Source: Clostridia bacterium
GTDB lineage: Bacteria; Bacillota; Clostridia; Oscillospirales; Acutalibacteraceae
Length of the DNA stretch: 64,000 nucleotides
Direction of reading: 5' to 3'
Assembly (NCBI GenBank): GCA_017474125.1
Contig: JAFVIF010000045.1
Span: forward strand, 30,322 to 94,321
Both the position numbers and the translations under genes were made by a program. The notes under the pieces were generated by a model that had not been told where the DNA came from, ran no database searches, and saw nothing but the letters and a program-made list of their open reading frames with translations. Positions 8,392 through 17,289 of the stretch are shown here, in pieces; position 1 is the stretch's first letter; each line of letters starts with the position of its first letter.

Positions 8392-9567
8392 ATGGATAAT
8401 TTTGTGTTTAATTCGCCTACGTATTTTTGTTTCGGTAAAGATACCGAAAACGAGGCGGGTGCTCTCGTTAAAAAGTTCGGAGGCAGTAAGGTTCTTATTC
8501 ATTATGGAGGAGGAAGCGCCGTTAAAAGCGGACTTATTGACAGAGTAAAGGCTTCTCTTGATAGGGAAAATATCCCATATATTCTTTTGGGCGGAGTACA
8601 GCCAAACCCCAGAAGCGGACTTGTTTATAAGGGAATTGAGCTCTGCAGAAAAGAAAAGGTGGACTTTATTTTAGCGGTAGGCGGAGGCAGCGCCATTGAT
8701 TCTTCAAAGGCTATTGCCGGCGGTGTGCCCTATGACGGAGATTTTTGGGACCACCATAGCGGAAAGCCTGTTGAAAAGGCTCTTCCTGTAGGTACCGTGC
8801 TTACTATTGCCGCGGCAGGAAGCGAGGGCAGCGGAAATACCGTAATTACCCACGAAAACGGTATGCTTAAACGTGGCTGTCGCACCGAAATTTTGCGCCC
8901 TAAGTTCAGTATTATGAATCCTTCGCTTACCTGTACCTTACCCGCTTTTCAGACTGCCTGCGGCATAACCGATATTTTAGCTCATCTTTATGAAAGATAT
9001 ATTACAGATACCAAAGAGGTAGAGGTTACCGACCGTGTTATTGAAGCCTTAATGCTTACCGTAGTTAAAGAGGGCAGACGTGTTATAGCTGACCCTTATA
9101 ATTATGAAGCGAGAGCTAACATTATGTGGGCGGGCACACTTGCTCACAATAACGTATGCGGTGTTGGCAGACGTCAGGACTGGAACAGCCATGCCCTTGA
9201 ACACGAGCTTTCGGGCCTTTACGACTGTGCTCACGGCGCAGGACTTGCGGTGGTTATGCCTGCAATGTTTACTTATATTTATGAAAAAGACGTAATGCGT
9301 TTTGCTCAGGTAGCGGTAAGAGTATGGGGCTGTGAGATGAATTTCGAAAATCCTAAAGAAACCGCTCTTGAGGGAATTGAAAGGCTTAAAAATTTCCTTT
9401 CGTCCATTGGTATGCCGGTTACCTTTAGTGAGCTTGGCGCAAGGCAAGAGGATATCCCTTACCTTGTAGATACTCTTTGTGACGGTAACGGCAGACCGGG
9501 TTATATTGAAGGCTACCTGAAGCTTGATAAAGAAGATTGCACAAATATTTATAAGCTAATGCTTTAA
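8392..9567 (+). CDS. Iron-containing alcohol dehydrogenase (butanol dehydrogenase-like)
   Basis: This 391-residue group III alcohol dehydrogenase interconverts aldehydes and alcohols with NAD(P)H, a typical fermentation end step. The ATG at 8392 is chosen because family alignment begins at MDNFVFNSPT; an upstream in-frame ATG at 8353 would add an unusual basic leader. The cofactor loop GGGSAID lies at 97-103, and metal ligands fit D194, H198, H267 and H281 (ITDILAH, NSHALEHE, CAHGAG). GGVQPNPRSG matches the YqhD/BDH branch. It lies 10 bp upstream of the nitrilase-family gene and is probably co-transcribed with it. Confidence 0.92.
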   Translation: MDNFVFNSPTYFCFGKDTENEAGALVKKFGGSKVLIHYGGGSAVKSGLIDRVKASLDRENIPYILLGGVQPNPRSGLVYKGIELCRKEKVDFILAVGGGSAIDSSKAIAGGVPYDGDFWDHHSGKPVEKALPVGTVLTIAAAGSEGSGNTVITHENGMLKRGCRTEILRPKFSIMNPSLTCTLPAFQTACGITDILAHLYERYITDTKEVEVTDRVIEALMLTVVKEGRRVIADPYNYEARANIMWAGTLAHNNVCGVGRRQDWNSHALEHELSGLYDCAHGAGLAVVMPAMFTYIYEKDVMRFAQVAVRVWGCEMNFENPKETALEGIERLKNFLSSIGMPVTFSELGARQEDIPYLVDTLCDGNGRPGYIEGYLKLDKEDCTNIYKLML

Positions 9568-9577
9568 AGGAAAAAAT

Positions 9578-10375
9578 ATGAAAATAACAGTAGTTCAACC
9601 TAAATATTATGCAGGCGAAAAGCCTGACGAAATAATTGCTGAGTTTTTAAAGAATGAACTTTCAAAAACGGAAGAAAATTCCCTTATAGTTTTGCCTGAG
9701 TATTCAAACGCAGGGGGACTAAGCGAAAAAGAAAAGGAGCTTGCCGCACTGCCGAGAGCTAAAGAAATGTTAGACTTTGCAAGTAAAATTGCCAAGGAAA
9801 AGAAGGCTTACGTTTCCATTAACGTAATAGAGGAAAGAAAAGGTAAAATTAAAAACAGCACCTATCTTTACGGTAAAGACGGAAAAGCTGCTTTTGTTTA
9901 CGATAAAATACATTTGCCGCCCTCTGAAATAGCGTTAGGCATCAGCAGAGGAGAGGGAAATTGCATAGCCGACCTTGACGGTATCCGCTTTGCATTTATG
10001 ACCTGCTACGACGTTTATTATAACGAGCAAATTGAATATATTGCCGCTCATAAGCCCGATATAATTCTTATTCCCGGCTATCAAAGAGGAGAGAGAACCG
10101 ATATTATTCTTGCGCAAAATAAACTTGCGGCCTTCCGCTGTAACGCCTATATCGCCCGTTCCTCCTTTTCCATGGACGATGATAATAAAGGCGGCAACAG
10201 TATGATAGTTTCGCCAAGCGGTGAAATTCTTGCCAATATGGGTAAAGAGGTAGGCAGTATTTCCTGCGAGGTGGACTTAAAGTATAAATATATGCGTACC
10301 GCAGGTTTTGGTTGCGGTATGGTGAGAAATGATGATTTTATAAATAACGGACTTTGCCCCGAAATATTCAAATAA
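9578..10375 (+). CDS. Nitrilase/omega-amidase superfamily carbon-nitrogen hydrolase
   Basis: This 265-residue cytoplasmic amidohydrolase has the full catalytic triad of the superfamily: E41 in LPEYSN, K110 in YDKIHLPPSE and C143 in MTCYDVYY. The substrate is not predictable; omega-amidase, N-carbamoyl hydrolase and related activities share this core. It directly follows the iron alcohol dehydrogenase and ends at a bidirectional terminator. Confidence 0.9.
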   Translation: MKITVVQPKYYAGEKPDEIIAEFLKNELSKTEENSLIVLPEYSNAGGLSEKEKELAALPRAKEMLDFASKIAKEKKAYVSINVIEERKGKIKNSTYLYGKDGKAAFVYDKIHLPPSEIALGISRGEGNCIADLDGIRFAFMTCYDVYYNEQIEYIAAHKPDIILIPGYQRGERTDIILAQNKLAAFRCNAYIARSSFSMDDDNKGGNSMIVSPSGEILANMGKEVGSISCEVDLKYKYMRTAGFGCGMVRNDDFINNGLCPEIFK

Positions 10376-10376
10376 A

Positions 10377-10410
10377 AAAATTACTCTGTGTTTGGGCACA
10401 GAGTAATTTT
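10377..10410. terminator. Bidirectional terminator between convergent genes
   Basis: A perfect 14-bp stem (10377-10390 with 10397-10410) and a 6-nt loop have an A-run on the left and T-run on the right, so it can end both the nitrilase-family transcript and the convergent DUF89 gene. It touches the stop codon of the latter. Confidence 0.9.
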
Positions 10411-11255
10411 CATTTATTGTATCTGAATATATAACTGCCTGTTTTAACACCGAAACGCTCGGCTATTACGGGGCATTTTGCCTTAAGTAGGAAGAAAATT
10501 CCTTTAACCTCGGATAGGCTTTCGAAGTTGCCCTGACCCTTGCTTATTACTATATCGGCAGAGCTTAAAGCTTCTTTAAAATCCTTTGAAATTTGGCTTA
10601 AAACCGTGCCGGGAGCACTGCTTCCGGAGGGCATTATTTCAGCAGTTTTGTCAAGCCCTATAGCCATTGCCTCGGCAACGGTGACGTCGTTGATAATCGG
10701 TGCGCTTCTGACTGCGTAGGTGACCGAAATATCACTCGGCAAGCTGCTTATAAATACCTTGTCAAACACTGCTTCGCCTGCGTTGTCGCCTATAATAAGC
10801 ATAGTTTTGGAATTTCTTAATTTTTCGGAAAATGTATCAATGTCACAAATGGTAAAGGGAAGGCCCAGCTCTGCATCGATTATGCCTTTTATATCTACGC
10901 TTTTATACACCGCAGAGTCTAAATTATTGCCTGCCGCCGACACCTTGAGAGAAGCGTACAGCGTATCCTTTGCACCCTTTATAAACCTGTTCATTGTGGG
11001 TATAAGCTCGGTCGCCGCGTTAATGTCGTCGGTCTTTATTTTTTTATAAGGGTCACCGTTATTCGTCTCTTTTTTTACTAAGCAATGTATAGCCTCTGCA
11101 AGGCTCGGAGCGTTTTTGAAAACTTTGTAATTTTCCAAAATTTTCTTAGTGCCTTCTGTTACCGCTTTATGAACGTCAGGGTCGTCGCTGACTCTTTTTG
11201 CCGCATCCTCTGCTTGCCTTAAAAGGCAGGGCAGACAGCCTTCCATAATTTCCAT
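10410..11255 (-). CDS. DUF89 / ARMT1-like damage-control phosphatase family protein
   Basis: This 281-residue protein begins MEIMEGCLPCLLRQAEDA, the usual DUF89 start with a CxxC pair, which is why the ATG at 11255 is preferred over an upstream in-frame one. Family marks follow: IIGDNAGEAVFDK (metal/phosphate site), VRSAPIINDVT and ISKGQGNFES. DUF89 proteins are metal-dependent phosphatases acting on damaged or overflow phosphometabolites; the exact substrate is unknown. It is divergent from the polysaccharide operon. Confidence 0.9.
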   Translation of the reverse strand: MEIMEGCLPCLLRQAEDAAKRVSDDPDVHKAVTEGTKKILENYKVFKNAPSLAEAIHCLVKKETNNGDPYKKIKTDDINAATELIPTMNRFIKGAKDTLYASLKVSAAGNNLDSAVYKSVDIKGIIDAELGLPFTICDIDTFSEKLRNSKTMLIIGDNAGEAVFDKVFISSLPSDISVTYAVRSAPIINDVTVAEAMAIGLDKTAEIMPSGSSAPGTVLSQISKDFKEALSSADIVISKGQGNFESLSEVKGIFFLLKAKCPVIAERFGVKTGSYIFRYNK

Positions 11256-11344
11256 ATTTTTGCCTCGTTTTTCGTTTTTGCATATTGTACCATAGTTTGA
11301 CTTTTTTTGCAAATACTGTGTAATTTTATGGCCCAAAATACCTA

Positions 11345-11373
11345 TTGATTTTACGTAGGCATTGTAGTATAAT
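11345..11373 (+). promoter_or_regulatory. Promoter of the 22-kb polysaccharide operon
   Basis: TTGATT (11345-11350) and a perfect TATAAT (11368-11373) are 17 nt apart, with a leader of about 58 nt before the first gene. A run of TA-rich, weakly palindromic sequence (11376-11397) follows and could hold a regulator site. This is the only strong promoter I can see for the co-directional genes up to 33184. Confidence 0.7.
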
Positions 11374-11437
11374 TAATATATACTATATTATACTATAGTC
11401 TTAATGTGTCTTAAATTATCGAATAGGGGTATGCAAA

Positions 11438-12571
11438 GTGGCAGAAAAGAACAAACGCATTTTTCTATCATCACCTACTATGCACGGTGAGGAACAAAAA
11501 TACATAAAGGAAGCTTTTGATACGAACTGGGTAGCACCTCTCGGCGCTAACGTTGACGGTTTTGAAAAAGAAATGGCTGAATATATCGGGGTGAAATCTG
11601 CCGCCGCTTGTGTAAGCGGAACGGCGGCTCTGCATTTGGCTGTTAAACTGGCAGGCGTTAAGTCGGGAGATGTTGTTTTTTGTTCCGATTTAACCTTTGC
11701 CGCAACGGTAAATCCCGTTACCTACGAAAACGGACGTCAGGTTTTTATTGACAGTGAGTATGAAACCTGGAATATGGACCCCGATGCTTTACGTTTAGCC
11801 TTTGAAAAATATCCTGAGTGCAAATGCGTAATAGTAGTTAACCTTTACGGTGTTCCTGCAAAGCTTGACGAAATAAGAGCTATATGTGACGAGCACGGCG
11901 CCGTGCTTATCGAGGATGCCGCCGAAAGCCTTTCGGCAACCTACAAGGGGGTACAAACGGGCACCTTCGGTAAATATAACGCAATAAGCTTTAACGGCAA
12001 TAAAATTATTACCACCTCGGGCGGCGGTATGCTGCTCAGCGACGATGAAGAAGCAATTAAAAAGGCTCGCTTCTGGTCTACACAGTCACGGGATCCTGCC
12101 CCTTGGTACCAGCACAGTGAAACCGGCTACAACTACCGTATGAGCAACGTGGTTGCAGGCATTGGCAGAGGTCAGCTTTTACATCTTGACGAGCATAAGG
12201 AATTAAAACGCAAAATTTATAACCGCTATAAGGAAGCCTTTAAGGATTTACCCGTAAGTATGAACCCGTACCTTGAATGTAGTGATCCGAACTTCTGGCT
12301 TTCCTGCCTGCTTATGGATAAGGGCTGTAAGGTACAGTTTATGGATATAGTTAACGCTTTGGCAGAGGAAAATATTGAAGCCAGACCCATTTGGAAGCCT
12401 ATGCATATGCATCCGCTTTTTGAAGGCTATGATTTTATATCCGCTAATGAAAACAGCGTAGGCGAAGATATATTCAGCCGCGGCGTCTGCCTGCCCAGTG
12501 ATATAAAAATGACCGAAAAAGAGCAGGACAGAATAATCGAAATAATTAAAAAAGCGTTCAAACCCCTTTAA
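11438..12571 (+). CDS. DegT/DnrJ/EryC1/StrS-family sugar aminotransferase
   Basis: This 377-residue PLP enzyme aminates a keto-sugar nucleotide. It starts at GTG 11438 behind AGGGGT; a nearby ATG at 11431 is out of frame. The family core is intact: SGTAALHLAVKLAG, EDAAES (D160) and the Schiff-base lysine K189 in NGNKIITTSGGG. It is the first gene of the operon and, with the PglC-like priming transferase at 14244, suggests an amino-sugar (bacillosamine- or AAT-Gal-like) as first residue of the repeat unit. No dedicated 4,6-dehydratase or acetyltransferase adjoins it, so the substrate could come from the CapE branch or from elsewhere. Confidence 0.9.
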   Translation: MAEKNKRIFLSSPTMHGEEQKYIKEAFDTNWVAPLGANVDGFEKEMAEYIGVKSAAACVSGTAALHLAVKLAGVKSGDVVFCSDLTFAATVNPVTYENGRQVFIDSEYETWNMDPDALRLAFEKYPECKCVIVVNLYGVPAKLDEIRAICDEHGAVLIEDAAESLSATYKGVQTGTFGKYNAISFNGNKIITTSGGGMLLSDDEEAIKKARFWSTQSRDPAPWYQHSETGYNYRMSNVVAGIGRGQLLHLDEHKELKRKIYNRYKEAFKDLPVSMNPYLECSDPNFWLSCLLMDKGCKVQFMDIVNALAEENIEARPIWKPMHMHPLFEGYDFISANENSVGEDIFSRGVCLPSDIKMTEKEQDRIIEIIKKAFKPL

Positions 12572-12607
12572 ATAAAACAAAACTAAAAATACGAGGAGAT
12601 GAAAATT

Positions 12608-13954
12608 ATGCCGATAGAAGTAATCTATATCATAGCACTGTTGGCAGTAATCGGTATCACATTTTTACTGTTTAAGAGGCCGATTTACGAAAGTATGTTT
12701 TACGGATATGTACTGATGGTTATTTTGACCGGAGAATACAAAAACTTTTTCAGCTACATATTCAAAACATCCACGGACACCCTGTTTTATTCAATTATTG
12801 GTTTTTTGGTGTTAGCAAAAATTTTGGATGCTACCCATGCGGTTGATGCAATAGTTAACATTATTGTATCGCTTTTTGGACGCTTGCGCGGCGGTGCAGG
12901 CTATACCGCAGTAATTGCCAGTACCTTTATGGGTGCTCTTTCGGGAAGCGGCGCAGGTAACGTTGCTACAACAGGTGTGTTCACCATTCCTGCAATGAAG
13001 AAATCGGGCTTTCCTGCTCATCTTGCGGCAAACGTTGAAAGCGCTTCCAGCACTATGGGAAATATGATACCTCCGTCCGGCGTTATTTTGACTGCCCTTG
13101 CCTGTTATAACGAGTTCAGCGGTGCGGAAATGTCTCAGTCCGTTTTCTGGATAGCAATGTGGGGCGTAGCTGCATGGTTTGTCCTACAGCGTATAATAAC
13201 TCTTTATATTTTCTGCCGTTACTACAAGGTTAAGCCTATGGAAAAGTCTGAGCTTCCTTCCATTAAGGAGACCTTGAAAAAAGGCTGGAAAAATCTTTTG
13301 TTGCCCGTAATTATATTGCTGCCTTTCGTGCTTGATTATTTCTTAAAAGCAACCTTCTTTACCGAAAGACTCGGTAAGGGTGCTTCAAACCTTTCAAGCA
13401 GCTTATTGCTGTTTACACCCGGTATTGCCGCATTATATGCATTGGCGGTTAATGCTAAGGAAATTAAGGTTAAGAATCTGTTTTCAACCGTTAAGAATTC
13501 TGTGTCGGGTATTGTGCCTGTAGGTGCAACGATTTTCTTTGCCTATTGTATAAGCAATCTATTCTCTTCTACAAACGTCGGAGCAAAAATAGGCGAGTAT
13601 ATTAAGAGCTGGAATCTTCCGTTTGTTGCATTGGCGTTTATTATACCGTTGTTTACCGCAATTCTCGGAATGGTATTACCCGGCTCGGCGCAAACCAAAA
13701 TATTCGGTACCACGATTATTTCGGTTATTGCTGCTGCAGGAGGAAATCCGCTGATTGCTGCAGTTATGCTTCCTGTAATCACAGGAGCTATGGAGGGTAT
13801 GACTCCTCCCCTTGCTCTTTGTATGTATGCGGCAATGGGTATTGCAGAATCGAAAATGAAGGAAACCACTCTTAACTGTCTTATATGGGTAGGACTTCAT
13901 TATTTACTTTCGGTAGTGTGCCTATTGGGCCTTTTACCGATAATTGGAGTGTAG
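12608..13954 (+). CDS. TRAP-type (DctM-like) large permease inside the polysaccharide operon
   Basis: This 448-residue polytopic protein resembles TRAP transporter large subunits: residues about 90-160 contain GALSGSGAGNVATTGVFTIP and NMIPPSGVIL, typical of DctM/TAXI-type permeases, among roughly 11-12 membrane spans. Start 12608 is chosen because GAGGAG lies 9 nt upstream; ATG 12599 directly abuts it. There is no periplasmic or lipoprotein substrate-binding partner nearby. The next gene, an 85-residue membrane protein, takes the place of a DctQ small subunit. Its place between an aminotransferase and the priming sugar transferase is unusual; substrate unknown. Confidence 0.8.
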   Translation: MPIEVIYIIALLAVIGITFLLFKRPIYESMFYGYVLMVILTGEYKNFFSYIFKTSTDTLFYSIIGFLVLAKILDATHAVDAIVNIIVSLFGRLRGGAGYTAVIASTFMGALSGSGAGNVATTGVFTIPAMKKSGFPAHLAANVESASSTMGNMIPPSGVILTALACYNEFSGAEMSQSVFWIAMWGVAAWFVLQRIITLYIFCRYYKVKPMEKSELPSIKETLKKGWKNLLLPVIILLPFVLDYFLKATFFTERLGKGASNLSSSLLLFTPGIAALYALAVNAKEIKVKNLFSTVKNSVSGIVPVGATIFFAYCISNLFSSTNVGAKIGEYIKSWNLPFVALAFIIPLFTAILGMVLPGSAQTKIFGTTIISVIAAAGGNPLIAAVMLPVITGAMEGMTPPLALCMYAAMGIAESKMKETTLNCLIWVGLHYLLSVVCLLGLLPIIGV

Positions 13955-13967
13955 GAGGATGCCGATT

Positions 13968-14225
13968 ATGAAAAAAATCAGTAACGTGCTTTTATCAATA
14001 TTTTCCGTTGGCGTTTTACTAACGCTTTTTGCAGGAGCTGTTTCTGTACTGGGATATATTGTTGCTATGATTATCGGCGGTGAAACCGCTACGCTGATAT
14101 GCGGCTTTATTAAAAATGATTATTATCCGTGGGTAATAAAAATTACGTCTGTTGCAGTTGGTTGCGGCCTTTTGGGAATGTACTTATCAAAGGTTAAAGC
14201 GCTTACTGTTAACGGTGAAAAATAA
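13968..14225 (+). CDS. Small membrane protein, probable partner of the TRAP-like permease
   Basis: This is an 85-residue protein with two to three hydrophobic segments (about residues 6-32 and 48-72). AGGAGG at 13953-13958 overlaps the stop of the permease and fits ATG 13968 (9 nt spacing) better than ATG 13959, so the two are translationally coupled. It is about half the length of a normal DctQ subunit and I see no DctQ signature. The role as a small TRAP subunit is inferred from order only. Confidence 0.7.
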   Translation: MKKISNVLLSIFSVGVLLTLFAGAVSVLGYIVAMIIGGETATLICGFIKNDYYPWVIKITSVAVGCGLLGMYLSKVKALTVNGEK

Positions 14226-14243
14226 TTTATAATGGTGTTGTAA

Positions 14244-14930
14244 ATGTTACATAAATGCTGTGGCCCGTATGATAAATGGGTGAAAAGAAGTATAGATATT
14301 TTTGCTTCGTTAACGGTTATGCTCCTTTTTTGGTGGGTTTATGCAATTATCGCCGTTCTTGTTAAGGTGAAGCTTGGAAGCCCCGTGATTTTCGCTCAGG
14401 AGCGCCCCGGAATAATTGATCCGAAAACAGGAAAAGAAAAAGTATTCAAGCTTTATAAGTTCAGAACTATGACAGATGAACGTGATAAGGACGGAAATTT
14501 GCTTCCCGGCAGTAAAAGGCTTACGAAATTCGGCAGACTGTTAAGGTCTACCAGTCTTGATGAGCTCCCCGAAATATGGAATATTTTTGTGGGAGATATG
14601 AGCATTATCGGTCCTCGTCCTTTGGCGGTTGAGTACCTGCCTTATTATACCGATGAGGAACGGGTGCGCCATAGTGTACGTCCGGGACTTACGGGGCTTG
14701 CACAGGCAAGCGGCCGTAATAACCTTTCTTGGGAGGAAAAATTCGCATTAGACGTTGAGTACTCCAACAATATAACCTTCGTTATGGACTGTAAGGTGGT
14801 TCTAAAAACTATTAAAGCGGTTTTTAAACGCGAAGGAATAGGTCAGGGCAGCGAGACCCCTGTGAGCTTCCATATTTACAGACAACAGCAGGTGAAAGAA
14901 AATGAACAAGTTGCTGAAACGAAGAATTAA
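14244..14930 (+). CDS. Priming undecaprenyl-phosphate sugar-phosphate transferase (PglC/WcaJ-like)
   Basis: This 228-residue monotopic phosphoglycosyl transferase loads the first sugar phosphate onto undecaprenyl phosphate. After an N-terminal hydrophobic re-entrant helix (about 15-40) come the family motifs KLYKFRTM, STSLDELPEIWNI (with the catalytic Asp-Glu pair), GDMSIIGPRPL and RPGLTGLAQASGR. The short length without extra N-terminal membrane helices matches PglC-type enzymes. Its 3' end overlaps the next gene by 29 bp. Confidence 0.93.
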   Translation: MLHKCCGPYDKWVKRSIDIFASLTVMLLFWWVYAIIAVLVKVKLGSPVIFAQERPGIIDPKTGKEKVFKLYKFRTMTDERDKDGNLLPGSKRLTKFGRLLRSTSLDELPEIWNIFVGDMSIIGPRPLAVEYLPYYTDEERVRHSVRPGLTGLAQASGRNNLSWEEKFALDVEYSNNITFVMDCKVVLKTIKAVFKREGIGQGSETPVSFHIYRQQQVKENEQVAETKN

Positions 14931-15963
14931 AAACAATAGACTTGTACGTAAAATTTATTATGGCTTATCGGGGCTTTTCAAGAACAAAAAGCTGAAAGCA
15001 CAAGCAATTAGAACTGTCGATAGTTTTGGTGTTAGCTTTAAAAATCAATACGAAAAGAAAAAAGTTATTTCCGATATGGTGAAAATGTATGCCAAATATG
15101 GCTACACGTTTGAAGAGTACCTTTATTATGATTTTAAAAACCTTGAAAAAGAAAAAAGACTTTCTATTGTTGCTGATTGGGAACATATGTGGTTTGGAAG
15201 CATTGTTAACGATGATGAAAGTAATTTGATTTTCGATAATAAATGGGAAACTTATAATATTTTTGGAAAGTATTACGGCAGAGATGTTTTGATATGCAAC
15301 GGTGAAAAATCAGCAGCAGATTTTGAAAATTTTGTCAATAAACATAAATCCTTTATAATCAAGCCGTTGAATTCATCTTGCGGTAATGGAATCAAAATTG
15401 TTGATATTAATGATTATAACCAAAATGTTCAATCGGTTTATAAACAACTTTTAAAAGAGTACAATCTGCTTTTTATTATTGAACAGCTTATTGTTCAAAA
15501 TGAAATAATGGCAAAATTCCATCCCGCTTCGGTTAACACTATAAGAATCCCTACGTTAAGGCTTGACGGAGAAATTAAAATTTTACATCCGTTTATGAGG
15601 CTGGGAAGCGGCGGAAAATGTGTAGATAATGCCGGTCAAGGCGGAATTATTTGTGCTGTAGCTGTTGAATCGGGAGAACTGTTTGTAGCGGCAGACGAAT
15701 ATGGTAAATCTTATGATATCCACCCTGACAGTAAAGAACAAATAATAGGTTTTACTGTTCCTGAATGGGAAGAAGCGAAAAAATTTGTTGAGGAAATGGC
15801 GTTGCTTGTGCCCAACCACAGATATGTCAGCTGGGATGTCGCTCTAACAGAAAAAGGCTGGGTTTTAGTAGAGGCTAACAGTTGCGGACAGTTTGTTTGG
15901 CAAATTGCTACAAAAAAAAGATTCAGAGAAGAAATGAATCAATTGCTGAAACAAATATATTAA
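14902..15963 (+). CDS. Sugar-transfer-associated ATP-grasp protein
   Basis: This 353-residue protein matches the ATP-grasp type found beside sugar transferases: basic N-terminus, IIKPLNSSCGNGI as ATP-binding loop (about residues 150-163), MAKFHPASVNTIRIPTL, and C-terminal SWDVALTEKGWVLVEANS supplying metal ligands. ATP-grasp enzymes join a carboxylate to an amine or thiol through an acylphosphate, so it may ligate an amino acid or other acid to the glycan. It overlaps the priming transferase gene by 29 bp, and its codons are more AT-rich than the neighbours. Confidence 0.85.
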   Translation: MNKLLKRRIKNNRLVRKIYYGLSGLFKNKKLKAQAIRTVDSFGVSFKNQYEKKKVISDMVKMYAKYGYTFEEYLYYDFKNLEKEKRLSIVADWEHMWFGSIVNDDESNLIFDNKWETYNIFGKYYGRDVLICNGEKSAADFENFVNKHKSFIIKPLNSSCGNGIKIVDINDYNQNVQSVYKQLLKEYNLLFIIEQLIVQNEIMAKFHPASVNTIRIPTLRLDGEIKILHPFMRLGSGGKCVDNAGQGGIICAVAVESGELFVAADEYGKSYDIHPDSKEQIIGFTVPEWEEAKKFVEEMALLVPNHRYVSWDVALTEKGWVLVEANSCGQFVWQIATKKRFREEMNQLLKQIY

Positions 15964-15985
15964 TGGTACTAATAGGAGAATTACT

Positions 15986-17269
15986 ATGAGTGATTTAAAA
16001 GGAAAAAAGCTACTTATTCTCGGTGGTCCGTCGCTTATGTGTGACGTAATAAACAAGGCTCGTGAAATGGGAGTATATACAATAGTTACCGATTGGTATG
16101 AGCCTGACGTTTCTGTTGCCAAGAAAGCGGCTGACGAATACAGAATGGTTAGCTCTTCGGATATAGATGCTTTGGTTAAGCTTGTAAAGGAAGAAAATAT
16201 CGACGGTGTGTATACTCAGTATACCGATTCGGCGCTTCCGTACTGTCAGCAGGTGTGCGAAAGAACGGGACTTCCGTTCTTTATAGACGGCACTCAGGAA
16301 AAGCTTATTTCCAATAAAGAAAACTCTAAGCATTTGTGTCAAAAATACGGTGTTCCGGTATCTGAAGAGTATACCGTTACCGAAGATTTTTTGCCTGAAG
16401 ACGTAGAAAAAATTAAATGGCCTGTGCTTACTAAGCCTACCGATAACAGCGGACAGCGAGGCATAACCATTTGCAATAACCTTGAGGAGCTTAAAAAAGG
16501 CTATGCCTATGCTAAGGAAAATTCCAAAGAAGGCAAGGTTGTTGTTGAAGAATATATGCAGGGTGAGTATATTGTTCTTAATTTTACCTTGCAGGACGGA
16601 AATTTGTACCTTTCGGGAATGGCTGATAAGCCCGTTATCGACGAAAAGTACGCCAACGGCCTTATAAGACTTCCTAAGGGCTATATTATGCCTTCAAAGC
16701 ATTTGGATATATTCTATAAAAAGCGCTTTAAGAATTTTGAGGCTTTAGCTAAGGGAATAGGCTTAAAGAACGGTAACTGGAGCGTTGAATGCGTATTCAG
16801 AAATGATGATTTCTACGTATTCGAAATGCAGTTCCGCCTTGGCGGTATGCGTCACTACACCTTTGTACAGGAAGAAAACGGCATTGATACCTTGGAAATG
16901 CATATCAGATACGCTCTTACAGGCAGGTTTGAAGGCTATGACCTTTCAAAGCTTGATACACCGTACTATAAAAAGACCTACTGCTCTCTTAACATACTTT
17001 TAAAGGACGGAATTATTTCTAAGGTTGAAGGCCTTGAAATATTAGATAGTTTACCCGAAGTTAAAAGTAAGCTTCCGATGCATCAGCTTGGTGATAAGGT
17101 TGAGCTTTCGGGTACGGTATTCCAAATATTTATGAAGGCTTCTATAGTTGCGAAGGATTACGATGACCTTGTAAGAGTTCTTGAAATTATACAGGAAAAA
17201 ATCAAGGTTTACGATGAAAACGGCAAAAATATGCTCCTTAAAATAGTTGGCGACGGAGTAATGGATTAA
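15986..17269 (+). CDS. ATP-grasp ligase (carbamoyl-phosphate-synthase-like fold)
   Basis: This 427-residue enzyme has an N-terminal nucleotide-fold (KKLLILGGPSLMCDVINKA), a central region with WPVLTKPTDNSGQRGI and VVVEEYMQGEY typical of ATP-grasp lysine and hinge segments, and VFEMQFRLGG supplying metal ligands. The C-terminal about 90 residues resemble the lid region of PurK/carbamoyl-phosphate-synthase-like ligases. It is the second ATP-grasp in a row; together with the following DegT-like and FemAB-like proteins it forms a block that could prepare and attach an amino acid. Substrates are unknown. Confidence 0.87.
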   Translation: MSDLKGKKLLILGGPSLMCDVINKAREMGVYTIVTDWYEPDVSVAKKAADEYRMVSSSDIDALVKLVKEENIDGVYTQYTDSALPYCQQVCERTGLPFFIDGTQEKLISNKENSKHLCQKYGVPVSEEYTVTEDFLPEDVEKIKWPVLTKPTDNSGQRGITICNNLEELKKGYAYAKENSKEGKVVVEEYMQGEYIVLNFTLQDGNLYLSGMADKPVIDEKYANGLIRLPKGYIMPSKHLDIFYKKRFKNFEALAKGIGLKNGNWSVECVFRNDDFYVFEMQFRLGGMRHYTFVQEENGIDTLEMHIRYALTGRFEGYDLSKLDTPYYKKTYCSLNILLKDGIISKVEGLEILDSLPEVKSKLPMHQLGDKVELSGTVFQIFMKASIVAKDYDDLVRVLEIIQEKIKVYDENGKNMLLKIVGDGVMD

Positions 17270-17289
17270 TAATCCGAAAGTGGGATATT

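Noticed and set aside
13959-13967. ATG at 13959 as start of the small membrane protein
   Set aside because: It directly abuts AGGAGG with no spacer; the ATG at 13968 has normal spacing.
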